DNA of 13,244 nucleotides from Pseudomonadota bacterium (GTDB taxonomy: Bacteria > Pseudomonadota > Gammaproteobacteria > Steroidobacterales > Steroidobacteraceae): NCBI GenBank assembly GCA_023391815.1, contig JAEWAF010000019.1, positions 1-13,244 on the forward strand, in the 5' to 3' direction. Of this stretch, positions 1 through 5,915 are shown one piece after another. Within the stretch, counting starts at the first letter, position 1; each line of letters begins with the position of its first letter. The translations under genes were made by a program, and so were the position numbers. The notes under the pieces are model-generated. The model saw only the letters and a list, made by a program, of their open reading frames with translations, was not told where the DNA came from and did not search any database.

Positions 1-366
1 CGTCGCGAACTCGCTCAGATAAATCGCAATGATGGTGCCCACCGGCACCGCCACGATCAGCGCCACGATGGTGGTGGTCAGCGTGCCCGCGACCAGCGGC
101 AGAATGCCGTAGTGGGCGTCCGCGAACAGCGGCGTCCACATCGTGTCGGTGAGGAAGTCTTTCAACGAGACGTGCTCGAAGAACGCCGACGATTCGGTTA
201 ACAGAATGATGACGATGGCCAGCGTCGTGAACACCGCGACCAGTCCGGCCGCGAGCAGGAACGTTTCGACGATGCGATCCCGGATCTTGCGATAACGCAG
301 GCCGCTGCGCGAAACCAGATCGTTGGCCCGCTTATCGGAGTGTGTGACTGTCGCCGTGGAGGCCAT
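1..366 (-). CDS. pstC: Phosphate ABC transporter permease PstC, N-terminal part (gene runs off the left edge)
   Basis: PstC is one of two inner-membrane permease subunits of the PstSCAB high-affinity phosphate importer. The ATG at 366-364 opens 122 codons in frame to the window edge with no stop. The visible protein has a charged cytoplasmic N-terminus (about residues 1-34, including RYRKIRDRIVE), a first transmembrane helix at about 36-57, and a short periplasmic stretch with the WTPLFADAHYGILPLVAGT pattern (about 77-95) typical of PstC. A second helix begins at about 96 in the conserved region TLTTTIVALIVAVPVGTIIA. About 120 of the usual 300 or so residues are present, so the pore-forming BPD_transp_1 core lies outside. 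It follows pstS on the same strand across a 123-nt hairpin-rich gap, so pstA and pstB are expected to the left. The Shine-Dalgarno sequence is weak. The family call rests on recognised sequence and on the adjacent pstS. Confidence 0.9.
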   Translation of the reverse strand, partial: MASTATVTHSDKRANDLVSRSGLRYRKIRDRIVETFLLAAGLVAVFTTLAIVIILLTESSAFFEHVSLKDFLTDTMWTPLFADAHYGILPLVAGTLTTTIVALIVAVPVGTIIAIYLSEFAT

Positions 367-380
367 AATTACCCGCTGCT

Positions 381-427
381 CGCGACCCTGTCGCGAAAGG
401 GCGCCCATTGTAGTGTCATGGGCGCCC
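381..427 (-). promoter_or_regulatory. Two hairpins just upstream of pstC (pstS-pstC gap)
   Basis: Two inverted repeats lie between pstS and pstC. The larger is perfect over 10 bp: GGGCGCCCAT at 399-408 and ATGGGCGCCC at 418-427, with a 9-nt loop. The smaller, closer to pstC, is CGCGAC at 381-386 and GTCGCG at 390-395, with a 3-nt loop. Neither is followed by a T-run on the minus strand, so they are not standard intrinsic terminators. Hairpins between a binding-protein gene and its permease genes commonly give the binding protein more mRNA through stability or partial attenuation; that role here is inference. Confidence 0.55.
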
Positions 428-453
428 CGATCCCAGATGTTGTGTCACCTTCA

Positions 454-475
454 GGCGGGACTGTCGCGTCCCGCC
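454..475 (-). terminator. Hairpin after pstS, possible attenuator
   Basis: A perfect 8-bp inverted repeat (GGCGGGAC at 454-461, GTCCCGCC at 468-475, 6-nt loop) starts 14 nt after the pstS stop codon. The sequence that follows on the minus strand is TGAAGGTGACACA, not T-rich. It is therefore more likely a leaky attenuator or 3'-end stabilising structure for the pstS message than a full stop. It is the first of three hairpins before pstC. Confidence 0.45.
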
Positions 476-489
476 CGCCGATGCGTCCT

Positions 490-1494
490 TTACAGCTTGC
501 CTTCCCGGGCCAGCAGTGCGTCGATGGTCACGCCGACTTCCGGCACGCCGCCGAACACCGTGCCCAGCTTCTTGTCGCTGAAGTGCTTCAACGCCAGCTG
601 GTAGGCATTGGCCGGCAGCGGCACGTAGCCGACTTCCTGCGCGAGCTTGGCGCCGTCGGTCAGGTAGAACTTGATGAAGTCCTGCACTTCCGCACGGGCA
701 GCGGCGGTGTCACGCACGTAGATGAAGAGCGGACGCGACAGCGGGTTGTAGCTGCCGTCGTTCACGGCCTCGACGCTCGGCGACACTTCCTTGCCCTTCG
801 GGTTCACGATCGGCACGGCGCGCATCTTGTCCTTGTGCGCGACGTAGTAGGCGTAACCGAAGTAGCCGATGGCGTTCTTGTTGTTCTCCACGCCCTGCAC
901 GAGCACGTTGTCGTCTTCGCTCGCGGTGTAGTCGCCGCGGCTCGCTTTGGCCTTGCCGTTCACGGCTTCGGTGAAGTAGTCGAACGTGCCCGAATCGGCG
1001 CCCGGACCGAACAGCATCAGCGGCTGAGCCGGCCACTCGGAACGCACCTGGTTCCACTTGGTCACGCGGCCCTGCGCGCCCGGCTCCCACATCTTCTTCA
1101 GGTCGGCCACGGTCAGCGACTTGACCCAGGTGTTCTGGGGGTTGACCACCACGGTCAGCGCGTCGAACGCCACCGGCAGTTCCATGTACTTGATGCCCGC
1201 AGCCGCGCAGGCTTCCATCTCTTCCTTCAGGATGGGGCGCGAGGCGTTGGAGATGTCGGTCTCGCCACGGCAGAAGCGCTTGAAGCCGCCGCCGGTGCCG
1301 GCGATGCCGACGGTGACGCGGACCTTGCCCTTCTTGCTGATCTGGAATTCCTCGGCGACCGCTTCGGCGATCGGGAACACGGTGCTGGAGCCGTCGATCT
1401 TGATGACGCTCTGTGCGTGCGCGAACTGCGGCGCGGCCACGGCCGCGAAGCTCGTCAGGAGCACCGACGCGCCCAACTTGTGCCACAACTTCAT
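490..1494 (-). CDS. pstS: Periplasmic phosphate-binding protein PstS
   Basis: PstS captures inorganic phosphate in the periplasm and hands it to the PstCAB importer. The 334-aa protein has a clear signal peptide (charged start MKLWHK, hydrophobic core, cleavage likely after AHA at residue 27). The mature part begins with the IDGSSTVFPI motif (about 33-42). GTGGGFKRFCRGETDISNASRPI (about 66-88) and GPGADSGTF (about 163-171) are phosphate-contact regions of the PstS family containing Pseudomonas-type PstS. An in-frame GTG at 1536 would add 14 residues before the signal peptide. I chose ATG 1494 because it gives a normal signal peptide and has GAGG 9 nt upstream. It is first in the operon, before pstC, and a Pho-box-like repeat lies at 1574-1591. 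Length is usual for the family. Confidence 0.95.
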   Translation of the reverse strand: MKLWHKLGASVLLTSFAAVAAPQFAHAQSVIKIDGSSTVFPIAEAVAEEFQISKKGKVRVTVGIAGTGGGFKRFCRGETDISNASRPILKEEMEACAAAGIKYMELPVAFDALTVVVNPQNTWVKSLTVADLKKMWEPGAQGRVTKWNQVRSEWPAQPLMLFGPGADSGTFDYFTEAVNGKAKASRGDYTASEDDNVLVQGVENNKNAIGYFGYAYYVAHKDKMRAVPIVNPKGKEVSPSVEAVNDGSYNPLSRPLFIYVRDTAAARAEVQDFIKFYLTDGAKLAQEVGYVPLPANAYQLALKHFSDKKLGTVFGGVPEVGVTIDALLAREGKL

Positions 1495-1573
1495 TGACTT
1501 GAACCTCGTTATAGGAGTGAGGACTACGGGAGACACTTACCTAGCTAGCTGGCGGCGAGTCTGACGGCGTTCG

Positions 1574-1591
1574 ATGACAGTCGTATTACAG
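1574..1591 (-). promoter_or_regulatory. Pho box upstream of pstS
   Basis: Read on the minus strand this is CTGTAAT-ACGA-CTGTCAT: two 7-bp half-sites with 11-bp period. The second half-site matches the enterobacterial PhoB consensus exactly and the first differs at one base. It lies 80 nt before the pstS start codon. Ten nt downstream is only a poor -10 (CAGACT, 1563-1558), so the promoter itself is less clear than those of the porin and phoB. PhoB control of pstS is well established in other proteobacteria. Confidence 0.8.
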
Positions 1592-1686
1592 CTCCCTCGC
1601 TGCGTCGGAACGGCCGTCATGAAGGCGTAACACACGCTGGCTCGCGGCGAGTATTCGCTGGCGGCGTAACAACTTAGCGACACCCC

Positions 1687-1715
1687 TTGCGAGCCGAGGT
1701 ACAGCTGGATATAAG
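1687..1715 (+). promoter_or_regulatory. Sigma-70 type promoter of dapE
   Basis: TTGCGA at 1687-1692 and TATAAG at 1710-1715 are separated by exactly 17 nt, matching the housekeeping promoter layout (4/6 and 5/6 to consensus). The start site would fall near 1722, giving a leader of about 50 nt before the TTG start of dapE. Confidence 0.65.
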
Positions 1716-1725
1716 ACCGCGCCAC

Positions 1726-1760
1726 TCCCCACCTGCTGGGCCTCGCCGCTTCCCCACCTG
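1726..1760 (+). repeat. 10-bp direct repeat in the dapE leader
   Basis: TCCCCACCTG occurs at 1726-1735 and again at 1751-1760, a 25-nt period. The second copy runs into the TGGAG ribosome-binding site of dapE. It could be a regulator site or chance; nothing else in the sequence decides this. Confidence 0.3.
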
Positions 1761-1772
1761 GAGTTCACGTCC

Positions 1773-2918
1773 TTGCCGACCCACGCCGACGACCCCTCCG
1801 TACTCCTGACCCAGGACCTCATCCGCCGTCCCTCGGTCAGCCCCGAGGATCAGGGTTGCCTGCAACTGATCGGGCAACGGCTCGAAGCCATCGGCTTCCG
1901 GGTCGAGCGCATGCCGTTCGGCCCCGTCGAGAACATCTGGGCACTTCACGGCACCGAGCGTCCGGTGCTGTGCTTCGCGGGACACACCGATGTCGTCCCG
2001 ACCGGGCCGCGCGAAGAGTGGCACACGGATCCGTTCGAGCCGGTCATCCGCGACGGCATCCTTTATGGTCGTGGCGCCGCGGACATGAAGAGCGGTCTCG
2101 CCGCCATGGTGGTCGCGACCGAGCGCTTCATCGCAAAGCACCCCGATCACAAGGGCACCCTCGCCTACCTGCTCACCAGCGACGAGGAAGGTCCGTCGGT
2201 CGACGGCACTCGCCGCGTCATGGAAGTGCTCGAGGGGCGCAACGAGAAGATCGATTACTGCGTGGTCGGCGAGCCGAGCAGCACTGAGAAGCTCGGCGAC
2301 ATGATCAAGATCGGCCGCCGCGGCTCCCTATCCGGCAAGCTGACGGTGCACGGCATCCAAGGTCACGTCGCTTATCCGCACCTGGCGGACAACCCGGTGC
2401 ACGCCGTCGCGCCGGCGCTGGCCGAGCTCGCGGGCCGGACCTGGGACAAGGGCAATGAGTTCTTCCAGCCGACGACCTTCCAGATCTCCAACATCAGCGC
2501 CGGCACCGGCGCGCCGAACGTGATCCCGGGCGAGTTCCGGGCGCGCTTCAACATCCGCTTCTCGACCGAGCAGACGGTCGAGAAGTTGCAGTCGACCATC
2601 ACCGAAATCCTGAACCGTCACAAGGTGAACTACACGCTGGAATGGTTCGTGTCCGGCCTGCCGTTTTTCACCGCGCCGGGCGCGTTGTCCAAAGCGGTGG
2701 TCCAGGCCATTCAGGAAAACGCGAATCGCACGCCGGAGCTGTCGACGACGGGCGGCACGTCGGACGGGCGCTTCATCGCGCCGACCGGCGCGCAGGTCGT
2801 CGAGCTCGGCGTGATCAACGCCACGATTCACAAGGTGAACGAGAACGTGCGCGTCGATGACATCGTCACGCTCACGGCGATGTATGAGCGCGTGATGGAG
2901 TTGATGCTGGCGAAGTAG
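1773..2918 (+). CDS. dapE: Succinyl-diaminopimelate desuccinylase DapE
   Basis: DapE hydrolyses N-succinyl-L,L-diaminopimelate to L,L-diaminopimelate and succinate in the cytoplasm, a step in making lysine and peptidoglycan diaminopimelate. The 381-aa protein is a di-zinc M20 peptidase of normal length. Metal and catalytic residues are present: His71 in GHTDVVP, Asp104 in GRGAADMKSG, catalytic Glu138 and ligand Glu139 in TSDEEGPS, Glu167 in VVGEPSS and His353 in NATIHKVNE. The lid/dimerisation domain lies at about 180-295, with GRRGSLSGKLTVHGIQGHVAYPH. The start is TTG at 1773, with TGGAG at 1759-1763 (9-nt spacing). The next in-frame ATG would remove about 46 residues of the conserved N-terminus. 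It has its own promoter at 1687-1715 and is the only plus-strand gene inside the phosphate cluster, so it is probably unrelated in regulation. Confidence 0.96.
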   Translation: MPTHADDPSVLLTQDLIRRPSVSPEDQGCLQLIGQRLEAIGFRVERMPFGPVENIWALHGTERPVLCFAGHTDVVPTGPREEWHTDPFEPVIRDGILYGRGAADMKSGLAAMVVATERFIAKHPDHKGTLAYLLTSDEEGPSVDGTRRVMEVLEGRNEKIDYCVVGEPSSTEKLGDMIKIGRRGSLSGKLTVHGIQGHVAYPHLADNPVHAVAPALAELAGRTWDKGNEFFQPTTFQISNISAGTGAPNVIPGEFRARFNIRFSTEQTVEKLQSTITEILNRHKVNYTLEWFVSGLPFFTAPGALSKAVVQAIQENANRTPELSTTGGTSDGRFIAPTGAQVVELGVINATIHKVNENVRVDDIVTLTAMYERVMELMLAK

Positions 2919-2928
2919 CCGCTGTTAT

Positions 2929-3429
2929 CTATCTGGGCCGTGCGACGATATTGACCAGCACGGCCCAGCTGCCGAGCACGACCAGCGAGATCAGCACCCA
3001 CCACGGCATGGACAGACCGAGGAGGGTCCAGTCGACCTTGCCGCACTCGCCCGAGCCGAACAGCACTTTGTTGATCACGTCCGTGACCGGCATGATTTCC
3101 AGCAGATAATTCAGATCCGCGCCACACGCCGCCACCGTGCCCGGCGGTTGCGCCTGAATCCAGATGTGGCGCGCCGAAATACCGATGCCGGCGAGCGTGG
3201 CTAGATCGATCAGCACGCCGTACGCGAGCGCGCCGCCCTTCCCCGCCGGATTGTGAAGCGCGGCGATCAAAAACAAGACGCCAACAGTGATCACCGCGAC
3301 CCGCTGAAAGATACATAGCGGACACGGTTCCAACCCGAGCACGTGCTGTGCGTACAGCGCGTACCCCATCAGAGCCGCGCAAGCGATGAAACCCAGCGCG
3401 TTACCGACGCGACGATTGATGGTCAGCAT
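2929..3429 (-). CDS. dsbB: Disulfide bond formation protein DsbB
   Basis: DsbB is an inner-membrane protein that reoxidises periplasmic DsbA and passes the electrons to quinone. The 166-aa protein has four predicted membrane helices (about 10-28, 42-60, 67-86 and 142-162). The first periplasmic redox pair is CPLC (Cys36, Cys39), followed by FQR whose Arg43 matches the quinone-linked Arg of E. coli DsbB. The second pair is Cys102 and Cys129 in the second periplasmic loop (AACGADLN and GSGECGKVDW). The ATG at 3429-3427 lies 3 nt after the phoU stop and has no evident Shine-Dalgarno sequence, so translation is probably coupled to phoU. It converges on dapE with 10 nt between the stop codons and no visible terminator there. 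Confidence 0.95.
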   Translation of the reverse strand: MLTINRRVGNALGFIACAALMGYALYAQHVLGLEPCPLCIFQRVAVITVGVLFLIAALHNPAGKGGALAYGVLIDLATLAGIGISARHIWIQAQPPGTVAACGADLNYLLEIMPVTDVINKVLFGSGECGKVDWTLLGLSMPWWVLISLVVLGSWAVLVNIVARPR

Positions 3430-3432
3430 GAA

Positions 3433-4182
3433 TTAACGAAGCGGAGGCGTTTCCTGGGCGCGCTGCGAACGCGACTGCAGATGTTTTTCGACGTCTTCCA
3501 TGGAGAGGTGGCGAATGTCCTTGCCATGGACCATGTAGACCACGTATTCGCAAACGTTCTTCGCGTGGTCGCCGATGCGCTCCAGGGCGCGAGCGACCCA
3601 CAGCACATCCAGCGCCCGGCGGATGGTGCGCGGATCTTCCATCATGAACGTGATGCACTGACGCTGGATGGCCTCGAACTCTTCATCCACCAGGCGATCC
3701 TTTTTCGCGATCGCCACCGCGCCTTCCGGATCGAGGCGCGCGAACGCGTCCAGCGCTTCGTGCACCATGTCGCCGACCAGGCGGCCGAGGTGCTTGATCT
3801 CTCGATAACGATCCGCCGGCCGCTCCACCGCCGCGAGGCGCGAGCCGATGTAGCCGATTTTTTCCGCTTCGTCGCCGATACGCTCCAGATCGGTGATGGT
3901 CTTGATGACCGCGACGATCAGGCGCAAGTCGGAGGCCGCGGGAGCGCGGGTTGCGAGAATGCGGCTGCAATCGTCGTCGATGGCCACTTCCATGGCGTTC
4001 ACTTTCTGATCGCCGCGCGCCACCTGCTCGCCCAGACGGCTGTCGCCCTGGACCAGCGCCGTGACGGCCTGCTTGAGCTGCTCCTCGACGAAGCCGCCCA
4101 TCTGCAGCACGTTGGTACGCACGCGCTCCAGATCGTCGTTGTAGCGACTCAGGATGTGATGAGAGAGATCGGACTTTTCCAT
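3433..4182 (-). CDS. phoU: Phosphate signalling protein PhoU
   Basis: PhoU is a peripheral cytoplasmic protein that links Pst transporter state to the PhoR kinase and keeps the Pho regulon off when phosphate is plentiful. The 249-aa protein has the normal length and two homologous three-helix PhoU repeats. Each carries the metal-cluster signature: DLERIGDEAEKI (about 98-109) and ALERIGDHAKNV (about 199-210). Other family features are YNDDLERVR near the N-terminus and RAPAASDLRLIVAVIK (about 79-94). The ATG at 4182-4180 has AAGGTGA upstream with good spacing. In many bacteria phoU is the last gene after pstB; here it sits apart from pstS-pstC, behind the porin terminator and immediately before dsbB. 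phoR and phoB lie upstream on the same strand. Confidence 0.96.
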   Translation of the reverse strand: MEKSDLSHHILSRYNDDLERVRTNVLQMGGFVEEQLKQAVTALVQGDSRLGEQVARGDQKVNAMEVAIDDDCSRILATRAPAASDLRLIVAVIKTITDLERIGDEAEKIGYIGSRLAAVERPADRYREIKHLGRLVGDMVHEALDAFARLDPEGAVAIAKKDRLVDEEFEAIQRQCITFMMEDPRTIRRALDVLWVARALERIGDHAKNVCEYVVYMVHGKDIRHLSMEDVEKHLQSRSQRAQETPPLR

Positions 4183-4207
4183 GACATCACCTTTCAGATC
4201 GTTGGCT

Positions 4208-4236
4208 GTATAACCCGCACACTACAAAAAGGAAAG
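4208..4236 (-). promoter_or_regulatory. Weak candidate promoter for phoU-dsbB
   Basis: TTATAC on the minus strand (4213-4208) is a fair -10 hexamer, about 26 nt before the phoU start. The -35 would lie in the T-rich tail of the porin terminator (TTTCCT, 16-nt spacing) and matches poorly. No Pho box is seen here. The terminator just upstream implies phoU needs a promoter of its own or read-through; this is the only candidate I see. Confidence 0.3.
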
Positions 4237-4264
4237 GGCGGAGAGCGCCACGCGCTCCCCGCCC
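4226..4264 (-). terminator. Intrinsic terminator after the porin gene
   Basis: On the minus strand a 13-bp stem (GGGCGGGGAGCGC with GCGCTCTCCGCCC, one G-U pair) closes a 3-nt loop at 4249-4251. It is followed directly by TTTCCTTTTT. Stem arms are 4252-4264 and 4236-4248. It begins 19 nt after the porin stop codon and separates the porin from phoU. Confidence 0.9.
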
Positions 4265-4283
4265 TGCCCGGACCGGCGTCAAA

Positions 4284-5639
4284 TCAGAACTTGACGTTGA
4301 AGTCGAGCTGCAGACGGTCGTAGTCGACGTCCGTCTGACCGGCGCTGTTGGCCACCTCGACGTTGCGCTTGTTCAAGAAGTAGGTCGCATTCAGCGTCCA
4401 GTTCTTGACCGGCGTATAGGCACCCCGAAACACGAAGCCTTCGTTGTCGGAGAAGCCGCCGGCGAAGTCCGAGTCGATCAGCTGCGCGAACAACGCATCC
4501 TTCTCGATCTTCTGATACGCCACGCCCGCTTCCCAGGTGCGGTTGTTCGACGCCTTGCCGAACAGGAAGCCCGCGGCCCAGGCCCGATTCTGATCCGAGG
4601 GGTCCTGGTTCTCCGCCACGTCCGCCCACACCGTGAACGGCAGCGTGCCCAACAGCGTGTTGAACTCGGCGCCGAGCTCGATGACTTCGTAGTCGAACAC
4701 CAGCACCGGCGTGGTGCCGACGTTGACGGTGGTGTTGTTGTTCGCGTTGTTGTTATAGAACGGCGAACGCCCGACCGCCGCGCTCAGATCATAATAGTGA
4801 GCCTCGAGCATCAGGTTGCTGGCGCCGCCGATCGGCATGCGCGCTCCGAACTGCGCACCGTGCAGCATGGTGTCGGCAGTGCGGGTGTTCTCGGGACCCG
4901 AGATTTCGGTGATCCAGTAGTTGTACGCGGTACCGAAGAACATGCCGCTCTGGAAATTGACCGCCAGACCTTCCGGCGTGATGTCGTTGTCCCAGAACAG
5001 GCTCTGGCCGGGCTTCACGAACGGCTGCTTCATCTTGCCGCCGATCAGGTTGGCCCACGAGGCGAACTTCCAATCGAAGTACGCCAGATCCAGATCGAAC
5101 GGCTTCTTGCTGAACACGCCGGTCAGGCTTTGGTTGCCCGAGCGCGGATCCTGGTTTTCGGTGGTCGTCATGCCGATGCCGACGGTGAGGGTGTCGGTCG
5201 GCTTCGCGGTCACGGCGAGACGGGCGCGAATACGATCGCGGTAACGATCGGCTGTCCGCACGCCACCACTCAAGGTGTCGTCGCTGATGTACTCGTAGCG
5301 ATAGCGCATGTCGCCGGTGATCGCGACCTTGCTGGCCCAGTCGGTGCCCCGGGTCTTGGCCACGTCCACCGCCTGCTGCGCTGTTTCCTTCCGCAGACCG
5401 CGGGCTTCGCTCTTCAAATATTCGTCGTTCGCCTGCAGCTTTTCATCCGCGGACTTGAGGCTTTCGTTTTCCTGCTTCAGCTGGGTGTTCTCCTGCTCCA
5501 GCTTGTCGACGCGCTTCATGAGCCCTTCCAACTGCTCACGGATCTGCGCCACGTCGCTATTCGGGCTCGCGGCGAAGGCGCCCAGCGGCACCGAAGACAG
5601 TGCAGTCGCGACGGCGGCTGCGAGGACGATGTTCTTCAC
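4284..5639 (-). CDS. Outer-membrane putative porin with N-terminal coiled coil, likely PhoB-regulated
   Basis: This is a predicted outer-membrane beta-barrel porin. With the GTG start at 5639-5637 it is 451 aa: a signal peptide of about 23 residues (KNIVLAAAVATALSSVPLGAFA), then a heptad-rich coiled coil at about 28-95 (IREQLEGLMKRVDKLEQENTQLKQ and on), suited to trimerisation. A long barrel of alternating strands follows (GDMRYRYEY, DRIRARLAVTAK, TLTVGIGMTT) and ends in LQLDFNVKF, with the terminal Phe typical of outer-membrane proteins. It resembles the 'putative porin' family (Porin_5 as I recall it) more than OprP. GTG is preferred because GGAGAG lies 7 nt upstream and the signal peptide is then typical; ATG 5663 would add 8 residues but has poor spacing. 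It has a PhoB-type promoter at 5722-5755 and its own terminator. The substrate is unknown; phosphate or phosphorylated compounds are inferred from context. Confidence 0.85.
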   Translation of the reverse strand: MKNIVLAAAVATALSSVPLGAFAASPNSDVAQIREQLEGLMKRVDKLEQENTQLKQENESLKSADEKLQANDEYLKSEARGLRKETAQQAVDVAKTRGTDWASKVAITGDMRYRYEYISDDTLSGGVRTADRYRDRIRARLAVTAKPTDTLTVGIGMTTTENQDPRSGNQSLTGVFSKKPFDLDLAYFDWKFASWANLIGGKMKQPFVKPGQSLFWDNDITPEGLAVNFQSGMFFGTAYNYWITEISGPENTRTADTMLHGAQFGARMPIGGASNLMLEAHYYDLSAAVGRSPFYNNNANNNTTVNVGTTPVLVFDYEVIELGAEFNTLLGTLPFTVWADVAENQDPSDQNRAWAAGFLFGKASNNRTWEAGVAYQKIEKDALFAQLIDSDFAGGFSDNEGFVFRGAYTPVKNWTLNATYFLNKRNVEVANSAGQTDVDYDRLQLDFNVKF

Positions 5640-5721
5640 GGGAATTCTCTCCGTTTGTTTCATAACCTGACCAGACAAATCGAATCAACGGGCCCGCGCT
5701 GCATGCGCGTGTAGGACAGGC

Positions 5722-5755
5722 GTTATACGGCGGAGTTATTACAACAATGTTGCAG
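5722..5755 (-). promoter_or_regulatory. PhoB-dependent type promoter of the porin gene
   Basis: On the minus strand: CTGCAAC (5755-5749), 4-nt spacer, TTGTAAT (5744-5738), 10 nt, then TATAAC (5727-5722). Each half-site matches the CTGTCAT/C consensus at 5 of 7 bases. The 10-nt gap to a strong -10 is the arrangement of classical PhoB promoters such as phoA, where the Pho box takes the place of -35. The start site would fall near 5715, giving a leader of about 75 nt. Confidence 0.65.
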
Positions 5756-5853
5756 CAGCCGGATCGTTTGGCATCGCGTAACCGTGGCGCAAATGTCGCG
5801 GCTTCGACGCCGGACTGGCGCCACCGCTGCAAATCAGTGTTGCGCGCGTGTTT

Positions 5854-5898
5854 GTGACATACGAATGACCGGTCATCCGCATGACAGTGATGTTACAA
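5854..5898 (-). promoter_or_regulatory. Distal cluster of Pho half-sites between phoR and the porin gene
   Basis: Read on the minus strand there are two Pho-box-like pairs, each with 11-bp period: TTGTAAC-ATCA-CTGTCAT (5898-5881) and CGGTCAT-TCGT-ATGTCAC (5871-5854). The pairs are offset by 16 bp. Within them ATGACCGGTCAT (5865-5876) is a perfect 12-bp palindrome, so a half-site core also faces the other way. No good -10 follows at the expected distance. The cluster lies about 140-180 bp before the predicted porin start site and 17 bp after the phoR stop. Confidence 0.6.
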
Positions 5899-5915
5899 AT
5901 CGCGAAAAAGAGGAA

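Noticed and set aside
340..1497. Long plus-strand ORF (385 codons) opposite pstS
   Set aside because: It is antisense to a well-recognised pstS gene, is rich in His, Arg and Val with no domain pattern, and is the typical mirror frame of GC-rich codon use.
1541..1552. CTAGCTAG palindrome in the pstS leader
   Set aside because: It is only 8 bp, not linked to a promoter element or ribosome-binding site, and could be chance.
1614..1631. Plus-strand Pho-like pair (CCGTCAT-GAAG-GCGTAAC) facing dapE
   Set aside because: The period is 11 but the second half-site matches only 4 of 7 bases, and dapE has an ordinary TTGCGA-N17-TATAAG promoter downstream of it.
1624..1671. Repeat of GGCGTAACA at 1624-1632 and 1663-1671
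   Set aside because: It is short, its 39-bp spacing suggests no known site type, and it has no relation to either start site that I can support.
3343..4323. Plus-strand ORF (326 codons) opposite phoU
   Set aside because: It overlaps phoU fully and parts of dsbB and the porin terminator; its composition is that of an antisense shadow and no ribosome-binding site was convincing.
5663..5678. Upstream starts for the porin (TTG 5678, ATG 5663)
   Set aside because: They add residues ahead of the signal peptide, and ATG 5663 has only an AGG 2 nt away, while GTG 5639 has a well-spaced GGAGAG and gives a standard signal peptide.
4797..5714. Plus-strand ORF (305 codons) opposite the porin
   Set aside because: The porin has a signal peptide, terminal Phe, promoter and terminator; the opposite frame shows only low-complexity Val/Leu/Arg-rich sequence mirroring the coiled coil.
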